Program-made: the position numbers and the translations under genes
The notes under the pieces: generated by a model
What the model saw: the letters and a program-made list of their open reading frames with translations, nothing else
Told to the model about the DNA's origin: nothing
The model's database searches: none
Shown here: piece after piece, positions 11,401-19,682 of the stretch
Layout of the letters: the number at the start of each line of letters is the position of its first letter
Position numbering within the stretch: position 1 is the first letter of the stretch
Source of the DNA: Hofstenia miamia
Taxonomy: Eukaryota > Xenacoelomorpha > Acoela
DNA length: 64,000 bases
Direction: 5' to 3'
Assembly (NCBI GenBank): GCA_004352715.1
Contig: SCFE01000019.1
Location: 1,965,545 to 2,029,544, forward strand

Positions 11401-11812
11401 CATGTTTTCCTGTTGGCAACAACACGCCCAAGAACGAATAGACTTCAATATAATTACGCAAATGCTTAAAAAAATTCTTTGTAAAAAAACATTAATGATG
11501 ACATGCATGGTTGATTGTAGCCAAGAAATCGTAAACTACGTTGTGCACTTAGAAAATCCATTCGAGCCAGTGCTCTTACCAAATTCTAACAATATCAGTC
11601 GCTACAAGCAGAATCTGCCAATTCCACGAAGAGTGAACAAGTATCGTGCTTCGTTAACTCAACCGGTGCTAAGTGAACTTAAGCTCGATGATTCTTCAAA
11701 CACCTCGAGGAAGTCATCTGAAATAAACTCCGAAGATGATGAAGTTTTTCTTCCAAGTTACTGTACAGAAACTCCAAATGTTAGAAGACTCGTTTCAGAT
11801 AATAGTTATTAG
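8411..11812 (+). CDS. Alk: ALK/LTK-family receptor, predicted pseudokinase
   Basis: One uninterrupted 1,133-codon frame from the ATG at 8411. Order of domains: signal peptide (residues 1-18, hydrophobic, ending HIVCA); divergent MAM-like region (about 25-185); LDL receptor class A (198-234, six cysteines); second MAM (244-389); ALK-type glycine-rich domain with GPTQ-CD and poly-Gly blocks (420-637); EGF-like module (645-676); transmembrane helix (684-711); kinase-like domain (about 757-1020); serine-rich tail. MAM-LDLa-MAM-Gly-rich-TM-kinase is the ALK arrangement. In the kinase, Lys784 (VALK) and Glu801 of helix C remain. The catalytic loop reads HRNISPKT, with Asn883 for the catalytic Asp and Thr888 for the Mg-binding Asn. 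The DFG motif reads GFS (905-907), and only the middle glycine of the P-loop is kept. Phosphotransfer is therefore unlikely. A signalling-dead co-receptor or decoy is the likely role (inference). Animal ALK genes normally have many introns; this one has none. Confidence 0.9.
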   Translation: MRSVWILFVLLNCHIVCAYDSTAKETCNLLYLDRLKNIHCVDCEQERSCNWTAGNDWKYLPTKQVFLNSTNSEPKLVSSLINSSYYGCIAYIHVQSRKFISASPIVRAIILLLNSNVSIMENTVPANVAENNNNDQTNDVDYVFKIDIGDFSSSQASSEHDFKMRIYLEFLNFPFYIKLISISLIGCKKKLHTTTMSCPENWIPCFDDTCIETIRFCNFKEDCNGGKDESKDFCYADDYPGVYCAFDEISCKIFPVSSYVKNRNYHHIGPFDDFTLKSPNGGYILLSLSTTLKLSTKEINLQDMRLSNGQCKMALAVQGHLATLVIRIVPRFGVSTDLFKVNFSDSQNRWNQIYSKVNFYGIVKIEFESLLKGSLSFVAIDGFSLSTDCIVKSEHFEPDKNLHDFDINKPVSQRYKFTTCLKTGQLGPTQRDCDKSYGNKLKVNVSRSGIQYWRVPVTGKYYVTASGAAGGGPTLKNGSIVSAVFILRKDQRLGILIGQRGSSCGMVACVYCGGGGGASFLINNEDMLLVAGGGGGGCHRPHKYDDPIAHDRTGFSYKHPVFVTLAGGEGCEKNAPPGGFGGGGGGCRSGGGGAGYIGGTASRGEHTPGLSGQSFIAKNGYERNILEQAWNQDGFMEIALAVEDCGACSETCIGQYPNIKCACWNGKVLPDGSTDCLNIYLEKFLYLFIILLMLFLLTLIVLIIAITVLCIRNGRYRFEKLGIQAEIPLEETDSSRRLEYIEMCNKLKDFQIWPNRIKQVALLYKGAYSDVYTGMNGNRKVALKIYNPANKPVFEFEFMQEAAIVGSCCHQNIIKLIGVCFRGNRKITVLELMNAGNLSTFLQTISESTSKRSNYNLGDLYCICLEIAEGCRYLEDLKIVHRNISPKTILLSSYTTNFRTAKIGGFSKARYYHNERNRATIFESEVFEVQRMSPEAILESVFTNKSDAWAYGVLLWEIFTLGFKPYGLRSNEDIAQAVLTKYRMVPPNNCDRSTIELMFSCWQQHAQERIDFNIITQMLKKILCKKTLMMTCMVDCSQEIVNYVVHLENPFEPVLLPNSNNISRYKQNLPIPRRVNKYRASLTQPVLSELKLDDSSNTSRKSSEINSEDDEVFLPSYCTETPNVRRLVSDNSY

Positions 11813-12589
11813 AATTCTTTTGTCTTAGTTTTTGTAGTTTTGTGAATTTCCATATGAATTCTGTTTTACACTTTTAATGCTTGCAATGGTATGGCAATGA
11901 ATTTTGACTTCTAGTATGATACTTAATATCTCATTTTCACATGTTCTGATAATTTCACTAAAATCGGTGTTACTATTAAAAAAATTATTTATGATTGATC
12001 CTAAACTTAAACAAAGTCTTTTTAGGAATATACCCAACAGAAAGTATTTTAAGTCTGTATTAGCCAAGTTAGCGAAAAAATATTAAAATATAAGAAATTT
12101 TTTAAATTTTGAATAAGGCATTTGAATTTAGTTATTCTAATTCATCACTTGGTACTTTTGTGACATTTCTCATAATCACATCATTGTCAATTTACCAACC
12201 TAATAGCAAAAATTTACAATATAAAATATATAATAGTGAATTTACCAACCGAGTACCAATAAATTACAATATGAAATAATTTATGCAATTATTTAGAAGG
12301 TAAAATAACAAGTACCCACCATTTTATGATTTTACTGTCAATAACAAATTTAATAGCCTAATGAAGTAAAACTATATTTTAAACAAAATGTAGAATTTAT
12401 TGTAGTTACTGATTGATTCCCTACAGATAAATTGCTTGTTCCTTAACGATCTTTTATGATTATCCAGAACTTAATGAATTAAATGGTTAGCACCATAAGT
12501 TTCAAAACAATTAACAGAAGTTTTAATTGTACAAATTTTACATTAAGAAAAGTGTATTAAATGCGTATTAATTTTATGATAGTTCAATG
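11813..12589. other. 3' flank of the ALK-like gene, AT-rich
   Basis: No canonical AATAAA lies close after the stop codon and there is no A-tract. Two similar blocks, TTTACCAACC-TA and AAATTACAATATRAAAT, occur near 12190 and 12240. Nothing else was recognised. Confidence 0.3.
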
Positions 12590-13190
12590 ACAGGTTAATT
12601 ACAGAATGTGTTCAAAATGTCGATCATCTTCTATAAAAAAGACAATTCTTCTTTTGTTCTTGGAATTCCTGCTTGGTAAACACGTTTCTTTAAGTGTACC
12701 GAATGCCAGAAGGTGACTGGTGACAAATCTGGTGGCCATGGAGTCCCTTAATTTGCATGGAATCGACTGATGATGTCTCCTTAAGAAAACTCGTCATACT
12801 TTGTTTGATGTGCGAAGGTGCTCCATCTTGCTGCCAGATTATGCGAGAGCAGAGACGAGGATGTTTTAATGGGAACAAAATCTTTCAATAGTTCCACTCT
12901 TAATGATATGAAGAGGCACAATCAATTTGAGTGAAAAAGCCACCACACACAAAGCTTTTCAGATTGTAATGGTTTGGTGATGAACTTAAGAGGATTTTCA
13001 TCAGCACATATATTGGCATTACTAGTCGTTACAACACCATCCAAATAAAAATACTCTTATTCACTCCACATTATGAAATCTATGCAATCGAGAAACCTTA
13101 TCCAAGAACATACCTGCAAAATTATTTTTTTGCTGCATAATCCGTTTCCTTCAATTTTTATAAAACCGATATCGTGTATTTTCGTTGCTT
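12590..13190 (-). pseudogene. Mariner-type transposase relic
   Basis: Read on the minus strand, the region keeps pieces of a Tc1/mariner transposase C-terminus in shifting frames: an ENPL/EKLCVWW-like block, then WQQDGAPSH (the second catalytic Asp region), then a WPP-DLSPVTFW-like block (the third acidic region). Frameshifts and stops interrupt it, so it is inactive. The N-terminus is not seen. It is the same broad type as the HTH-bearing element at 27818-28407, but too decayed to call the same family. Confidence 0.65.
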
Positions 13191-14431
13191 TAACTTGTGA
13201 ATTAGAATCCGGCAGACTGTGATTCACTTATTTGACTTTCTTTTGCTATTGAATGTAAAAAAGATATTCCTAATTCATTTCTTTTTTTGATACTACAACC
13301 TTTTCCACAGAACAATCGCTTTGGTAATAACAGCGTACTAATGCTATCATGGTTGCAGAATCCATCTCTACTAAAACAATAAAACGAATTTATCAAATGT
13401 TTTAATGAAATGCGTACACATATACCACATGATGCACGTGATTGGTTGAAAAATATATTTGGTCAATATAATTATAAATATAAACAACATGTTGGTTGTT
13501 TTGAAACACATGGTATGTTAGAATATGAATAAAACTGAATTAATAGGCACAAGAACAATGAACAATTTTTAAACTTTGAATCTAAAGGATTTTTGCTCTA
13601 TCAAACAAAATTATCAATGGAAATATATTCTGTCTCACAATCAAATAAAACGATTATAAAGAAAACAAATCTGAATTACAGCCGTTGCAGGTCGATCAAT
13701 TTCAATTTTTTACATCACATAAAATCGGTTAGTAATCGATATTTTCATGTTGTGACCATTTCCGCAGATAAATCCTGAAAAGGCTTTAGGCTAAAAATCT
13801 CGCCTCAAGCCCGATCTGCAACAAATCCAAACAAGCAAATTAAAATTAATGTGTTTTCATCCTATGTAAGCATGTTTTTGCGAAACTTATCAAAATTTCC
13901 TTAATTTTTCGGGTTGCTAGACCAAAGTCGGATATGTTAGAAACTTATGAAATTGAAAATTCCAAATTCAGTTTAGTGAAATATTTGATACTACAGTAAA
14001 TAGTAATATAATTTTTAACGATGTTGTGCAAATTTTATAACATTCAATGCACTAGGATTGACTTGCAGGCACATTTTTTATCAATACCTCGGCCCAACCC
14101 AGTCCCGACTCTGCCGTGCCCAGCCCATGTCCATGTTTGAATGAACCTTAACACTGCACTGATAAAAAACTAAAATTTGAAAGATGCAAAATATAATGTG
14201 TGTAAAATGTTGTTTTCACAGTAAGTCATATATTTTTTACGCTACACAACGCTGTCCGAGACTGTAAAATACGGAGAAAATAATACAAGCTTAATACTAA
14301 ATTGAGAATAATGAGAACAATTTAACTCTCACAAAATTATGAGCAGCTGCCCTTTATTATTTAATTAAATTTGTACACAGCTAAATCCTACGCACATCAC
14401 GGCAATTCACAACACCGCACCGGCTAAAGCA
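13191..14431. other. AT-rich, nothing recognised
   Basis: No credible gene. A short G+C-richer piece near 14085-14140 (CCCAACCCAGTCCCGACTC) stands out but has no visible partner. Confidence 0.35.
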
Positions 14432-14439
14432 CTGTACGA

Positions 14440-14930
14440 TAGTGTTTTTCGGGCATGCCCGGGTCCGCCGGGCAGAAGGGAGGGCGGGCACCGGGCATTA
14501 CTGTGACCGGGCGTGCAGGCATTGGGTGCTCAAATAACGGGCATATGTTATGCCCATTCAAATAAAGTCTGGTTAATTAAATGATAATATGTTGTAGTGA
14601 CATAAGCTTTTTCTGCTTTTAAAAAGAATTTTAATAATTTACCGCGAAACTTATTCTCTTAGTGCAAAAATATTTAAATTTTGTTGTAATTTGATGTAAT
14701 AAAATGACAGAAATGGAAAACACTAATCTTAATGCATGGCCTTTGATAGAAATAATATATTTTATAGGAGAATTATATAGTACTTTTGTGCATTTTGATT
14801 TAATTTCGTAGTATTTTACGTTTTTCTCCTGCCCGGTGAATTCCAACAGGCGGGTGGGCACCAGGCAATTAAAGATAAATGAGTTCAGGGCGGGTACGAG
14901 CAGCGTTAGATCTAAAAATGCAAAACACTA
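14440..14930. mobile_element. hAT-type MITE, 491 bp
   Basis: Ends are TAGTGTTTT and AAAACACTA, inverted relative to each other. Both sides carry the same 8-bp target duplication CTGTACGA (14432-14439 and 14931-14938). Eight-bp duplications and TAGNG ends are typical of hAT elements. The interior has G+C-rich CGGGCA/CCCGG blocks near both ends and no transposase frame, so it is non-autonomous. It sits only 27 bp left of the P-like transposon. Confidence 0.85.
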
Positions 14931-14957
14931 CTGTACGATTGTAGCTCTGTGCTAGGC

Positions 14958-15017
14958 CAGGGCCTTCTTAATACACGGCCCGATTATCTGCAGCACTATT
15001 TTAGATTTGGGGGCCGA
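14958..15017 (+). repeat. Left TIR of the P-like element
   Basis: Sixty bases beginning CAGGGCCTTCTTAA and ending TTTGGGGGCCGA. This is the inverted match of 17900-17959 with seven mismatches. The transposase ATG lies 171 bp further in, leaving a short leader. Confidence 0.9.
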
Positions 15018-15187
15018 CAAAGTAAAGCATACGAAGGGATTATATTACAGTGAAGTAAACATTTAATTATTTCGATGTTTACTCTTGACTCTCATTGGAT
15101 GGGCAATTATTAGCGTAATTAGGTGCAGTGACTCATACAGTTTCAAAACATGTGCTGTATTTATTGTTGACATTCACGTACATCAAA

Positions 15188-17725
15188 ATGGTAAAGAAAT
15201 GCTGTGTCCCCCTCTGTACATCAGGATACGCTACAGGTGAATATTGCACAATGTTTGCTTTCCCCAAAAAAGACGACGTACTTCTTGAAAAATGGAAAAG
15301 ACAAATTAGGAGAGCAAATTTAATAATTTCAAAGAATACTGTAATTTGCGAAAAGCATTTTGAAAGTCACTTAACACGGGTAACCAAAAAAGGTGTTAAA
15401 AAGCTGAATTTCTCTCTCAAGCCAGTACCGACCATTTTTACCTACAACAAAAGTATCTGTGAGAGCAGCATTAAAATTAGTTCTCGAAAATCTCCAACAC
15501 CAAGAGGACTATTTCCTGATGAAATGTCTAAATTTCAAAAAATGGACTGTCTATCTTTTGAAAGTATTACAGAAAAAGATTTACCTACTAAAGGAAATTG
15601 GCACTTTAAAAGGTCAGACAATTGTATTTATTTCTATGATGTTTCTTTTGGTCTAAAACCTGAAATCCGTGGTTCTTTTGTTTTACATAGGAATTGTACA
15701 GTTTCAATTTTTTATCTTGGTAGTAAATTGAGTTTGCCACAATGGCTGAGAGAAACTAATTCTTGTCGCATTACAAAGAAAAGCCAATTAGAAGAGTTAT
15801 TCAATTATGTTACTGATCCACTGGATAATACAACAAAAGAAAGTCTAGAAATGTTGCATGAAATTCAAAGCAACTTAATTTGTCGGGGACAGGCAAAGAT
15901 GCATCCTTATTCTGCTAATTTGATTCGTTTTTCAATTCTTTTTAGATACACTTCTCTTTCAGCTTATAAATATTTTTGCGATGTTTTTCCAATGCCAAGC
16001 ATACCTTTATTACGAAAAATCTGTGCTGGATCAATAGACTCCGTGAAAACTCTAAAATTGCTTATAGATTCTGAAAATTTTTCAAATGATTGTGTCCTTA
16101 CACTTGACGAAATGTTTTTGCAAGAAGAGGCTAGATTTGATGGCAGTAGTTTTGTGGGGCAAAGTATTGATGGATCATTATACAATGGAGTTGTAAATTT
16201 TATGTTGATTCCTTTGAAAAATGGGACTCCATATGTGATTCAATCTGTTCCAGTAACAGGCGTTAACTCAAATGTGCTTTTCAACGTCGTGAATGAGATT
16301 TTGTTAATTACTTATGCAAATGGTATTAACATTCGTGGAATCTGTACAGATAATCACACGTCTAATGTTTCCCTTTTCTCAAAACTGGTCAATTCTTTTG
16401 ACAGTGACAAGCCTTATGCTTTTTATCATCCTTCTGACAATTCTAAAGTAATATATCTTTTCTTTGATACTCCTCATATGATAAAGAACTGTCGTAATAA
16501 TCTGTACAGGAATTCTAATACTTATGTGCCACAATGGAAATTTTCAATAGATGTTTGGGATATTGTTTTATCTAATAATTGTTTAGTTTCGTGGAAAAAG
16601 CTCCATAATTTATATGATATTGATTCTGCAAATCAAGCATGTTTAAGAAAAGCCAATTTTCTCAGTTATCGGGCTTTGCATCCAGCTGATAACAAACAAT
16701 CAGTTCATTTGGCGTTATCGATTTTTAAGCCATCAAACTCTGTTGCTCTCAGGCAATATTTTCCTCAGGATCAAGTCGCTTTAAACACTGCCAGTTTTTT
16801 GGAAGTATTTTTTGTGTGGTTTTCTATTCTAAATGCAAGAAATACATCAAATCCACTTCATATTGCAAGAGGAGTTAAAAAACATGATGGCAAGATTGAT
16901 TTTTTAAACTCATTCGCTGATTGGATTGATAAATGGAGAATTGAGCTTAAGTCAGGATTTTCACTTCAAACACTTCATGCGCTTTCTTTTTCATCAAGAT
17001 CAATCGCAGATCTTTGTAGTGATTTATTGAACGAGGATTATGCCTACGTCTTGACTTCACGATTACAATCTGATCCCCTTGAACGCAGATTTGGGCAGTA
17101 TAGACAGATGAGTGGAGGTCGTTTTCTAGTTTCACTGTATGAAGTGAACAGTTCAGAGAAAATTTTGAAAATTTGTAACGTTTTAAAAAAACTATCAATT
17201 GAAGACTTAAAGCAGTGTATGGATTTAAAAGAGGTTCAAAACTTGCAACTAAATGATGGGGATTTATTGTCACATTCAGAAAAAGAAGTTGCCGTATATA
17301 TTGCAGGATTTATTGTCAAGAAGCTACATGCTAGATATTCTTGTGAAGAATGTTATGTTTTAATGACATCTAATGTTTCTGTTGAACTTTCTGATTATCT
17401 GGAAGAGCTAGATAGAGGGGGACTACATCGTCCATCAGCAGTTTTCTTGAACTACGTTTACGAAATTTTTTCTATTTTGAAGGGGAATTTTAACTTATTC
17501 GTAAAAGGTTTTAACAATTGGTCTTTTGCTATTCCAGCAATTAAGAACTTCACTGAAATGTTTAATGGATTGTTTTGCATGCTTCATGAGGAAATGTCAA
17601 AAACTGTCACAATCGGTACTTTAGTTAACGTGTTTTTCAATAATCAGCAGAATTATGCTCTGGATGTCAAAAGAAAGAGGTCTGTGAGCAATTTCAAAAA
17701 GTTGAAGAGATCCAAACGTTTGTAA
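15188..17725 (+). CDS. THAP-domain P-like transposase, intact
   Basis: 845 codons from the ATG at 15188. An upstream in-frame GTG at 15128 is ignored because the THAP fold begins right at this Met (MVKKCCVPLC). THAP zinc finger: Cys6/Cys10 with Cys54 and His57, closed by the VPTIF box at 80-84; it binds the transposon DNA. The catalytic RNase H-like core follows: Asp307 in LTLDEMF, Asp388 in GICTDNHTSN, and DPLERRFGQY near the end with Asp629 and Glu632. These line up with the DDE acids of P transposase and human THAP9. Between them lies FFDTPHMIKNCRNNLY (about 425-440), a block conserved in the family's GTP-binding insertion. The protein should cut and insert the element in the nucleus. No intron is apparent, unlike Drosophila P, and there are no stops or frameshifts. 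Confidence 0.92.
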   Translation: MVKKCCVPLCTSGYATGEYCTMFAFPKKDDVLLEKWKRQIRRANLIISKNTVICEKHFESHLTRVTKKGVKKLNFSLKPVPTIFTYNKSICESSIKISSRKSPTPRGLFPDEMSKFQKMDCLSFESITEKDLPTKGNWHFKRSDNCIYFYDVSFGLKPEIRGSFVLHRNCTVSIFYLGSKLSLPQWLRETNSCRITKKSQLEELFNYVTDPLDNTTKESLEMLHEIQSNLICRGQAKMHPYSANLIRFSILFRYTSLSAYKYFCDVFPMPSIPLLRKICAGSIDSVKTLKLLIDSENFSNDCVLTLDEMFLQEEARFDGSSFVGQSIDGSLYNGVVNFMLIPLKNGTPYVIQSVPVTGVNSNVLFNVVNEILLITYANGINIRGICTDNHTSNVSLFSKLVNSFDSDKPYAFYHPSDNSKVIYLFFDTPHMIKNCRNNLYRNSNTYVPQWKFSIDVWDIVLSNNCLVSWKKLHNLYDIDSANQACLRKANFLSYRALHPADNKQSVHLALSIFKPSNSVALRQYFPQDQVALNTASFLEVFFVWFSILNARNTSNPLHIARGVKKHDGKIDFLNSFADWIDKWRIELKSGFSLQTLHALSFSSRSIADLCSDLLNEDYAYVLTSRLQSDPLERRFGQYRQMSGGRFLVSLYEVNSSEKILKICNVLKKLSIEDLKQCMDLKEVQNLQLNDGDLLSHSEKEVAVYIAGFIVKKLHARYSCEECYVLMTSNVSVELSDYLEELDRGGLHRPSAVFLNYVYEIFSILKGNFNLFVKGFNNWSFAIPAIKNFTEMFNGLFCMLHEEMSKTVTIGTLVNVFFNNQQNYALDVKRKRSVSNFKKLKRSKRL

Positions 17726-17899
17726 CTACGAAATTTGTACGAATTTCTTTTAAATGAACTTTAATTTTTTTAAATGAAATTATTTTTGGGTTATTAATTG
17801 AAAACTTATATATTTATTGATAATTTAAACTTTCTATGAATAATTAAACATTAATTTATAATTTTTATGTTGCAAACACAGATTTAAAAATATTTCGCA

Positions 17900-17959
17900 T
17901 CGGCCCCCAAATTTAAATTATTGCTGCAGATTATCAGGCCGTATGTTAAGAAGGCCCTG
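17900..17959 (-). repeat. Right TIR of the P-like element
   Basis: Sixty bases ending GGCCCTG, inverted partner of 14958-15017. The transposase stop codon lies 174 bp before it. The flanking GCTAGGC (17960-17966) is the target duplication. Confidence 0.9.
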
Positions 17960-17966
17960 GCTAGGC

Positions 17967-19017
17967 TAAGAATAAATGTCTTGTAAGATATTGCAATTGC
18001 AAGCACTCCAATAAATGTATGGCTTTGTAGTTATCTTTTATCCAAAATCAACACAAACATCACCTAATTAACTTTATACGTAGGAGTTTGAATGGACCGG
18101 AAATGGTACATAAGTGTAACCGAATTTCAATATTTGTCGTCCTACGCAAAATGCATTGCTGTTTAATAATTGGTAGCTATTATAACTTTCAATTTATAAG
18201 TATGATAAAAAGGTTGTCTTTAAATTTATATTATGCAGAATTCTAAGAGTTCAACGGTTAAATTTGGTTTCTCAAAGAGTATGACCCAAAACACCTATTG
18301 TAAAATCATTACAGAATAATGGAAATAACTCAAATCAAGAAAATTATAAGCACGGCACATATTAAAAGTAGCAAGATATTGATACATTGCTCCACTCTTT
18401 GAAAAAGTCAATTTCGTTTTGCGAAATATCTAAAATGATTGGCTTATTTAATTGTAATAGCCCATATGTATATTTCGGATTTACTCTGTACACATTTTTC
18501 CCACCGTAATATTCTTTGGCATTACACATCGCTTCTGTTTTATAACATTCCACTGTTCTTGTAGCTCAGGTTCAGAAATATAATCTGTAATCAGGTGGAC
18601 AGTTCGTAAATATATACCCAAACTTGGCAATGCATCAAATCACTTTTGACGCGAAATTCTTTATGATAAAATTGATTTAATTCGCAATTAATGAGCAATT
18701 GATGGCTTTACAAATTGATTTAGACATCCAAATTCGAAAGCGTGACCCTTAGAAAACTTTTGCTGAAAAAATAATTTTGTATCACTTAATGTTGGCCAAA
18801 TTTATCAACAGACATAAAATGGAATAAAAAATTATTTATACAATTCAATTTTGTTATGAAAATATTTTTAGTATTTTAAAATGTATCATTAATTCTAAAT
18901 AACTGGCTAAATTGTAAATTCTTAATATATGTTTTTGAAAGTAATTTCTTGTAACTTGCGTTATATAATGTACAACATCTTTAAAAAAATTCTCCTCTAT
19001 TCATTTTAATCCATCTA
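17967..19017. other. AT-rich, nothing recognised
   Basis: No credible coding region. A 63-codon frame on the minus strand at 18362-18553 has no family resemblance and is treated as chance. Confidence 0.35.
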
Positions 19018-19136
19018 AAGGCCATGCTAAACTGGCGATTTTTGTCCAAACTTTTGTCAGGATTTTTGTGTGCTACACTGCGGATTTTTGTTTAAACGGA
19101 AATCTGGACAAAAATCGTCAGTGTAGCACCCCCTTT
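19018..19136. mobile_element. Short hairpin-like MITE, 119 bp
   Basis: The two ends are inverted copies: AAAGGCCATGCTAAACTGGC then GATTTTTGTCCA on the left, and the complement of AAAGGGGGTGCTACACTGAC then GATTTTTGTCCA on the right. Internal GGATTTTTGT blocks repeat the theme, so almost the whole unit can fold back. No target duplication is clear. Confidence 0.6.
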
Positions 19137-19190
19137 ACATGCTTGAGTTGATGTCAAAAAATTTTAGACGAACATAGGCTGTGATTTCAT

Positions 19191-19682
19191 CAGTGATGAC
19201 CAATTAAGCTAATAGTTTATCTCTAGTTTAACTAATTAGTTATAGTTAAAGTTAAATTAATTCATTTCAATAGTTTAACTATTAACTATTTAGTTAAAAC
19301 GAAAAATTAATAATTTAACTGTTTTTCAAAGCATCGTATTTGACTGAAAATCTTAAAAATCGACTGAAAACTGACAATTTGAAAACTCGTTTGATCATGT
19401 TTGGATACGATGATTAAATTTTTTCGCAATTGATTGATGCGATTATCGTTTTTTGTTGTTTTACTTTAGTTCTGATTAGTTAAATAATTCTGAAGCACTT
19501 AACAAGTTCTGATTTTATTGCACCAGGCTAAGTTTGCAACAAGCCCTTGTCTTCGCCGGGCTAAGCAATCTCTTGACTATTCTCGCATCTCAATTTGTAA
19601 ATAGTTAAACTAATTAGCTAAATTAAATGAAAATTGTTTAACTGGTGAAAAATCGTTAAATTAATTTAACTAGTCAATACTG
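19191..19682. mobile_element. hAT-like MITE, 492 bp
   Basis: Starts CAGTGATGAC and ends GTCAATACTG (imperfect inverted ends). It is flanked by an 8-bp duplication with one mismatch (GATTTCAT 19183-19190, GATTTCAG 19683-19690). The interior near both ends is rich in AGTTTAACTA/TAGTTAAA blocks, and no transposase is seen. Its right end is copied again at 21837-21885 by the large duplication that follows. Confidence 0.7.

Larger units (their letters stand above)
14958..17959 (+). mobile_element. Complete P-like (THAP) DNA transposon, 3,002 bp
   Basis: Bounded by 60-bp terminal inverted repeats (14958-15017 and 17900-17959) that match at 53 of 60 positions by my count, starting CAGGGCCTTCTTAA. 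The 7-bp direct repeat GCTAGGC (14951-14957 and 17960-17966) abuts both ends. P elements usually make 8-bp duplications; here the eighth base does not match. One intact transposase gene fills the interior. All visible parts needed for mobility are present, so the copy may be young and autonomous. Confidence 0.9.

Noticed and set aside
15128-15187. Longer P-like transposase starting at GTG 15128
   Set aside because: The THAP domain begins at Met 15188, as in its relatives, and the upstream codons are not ATG-started.
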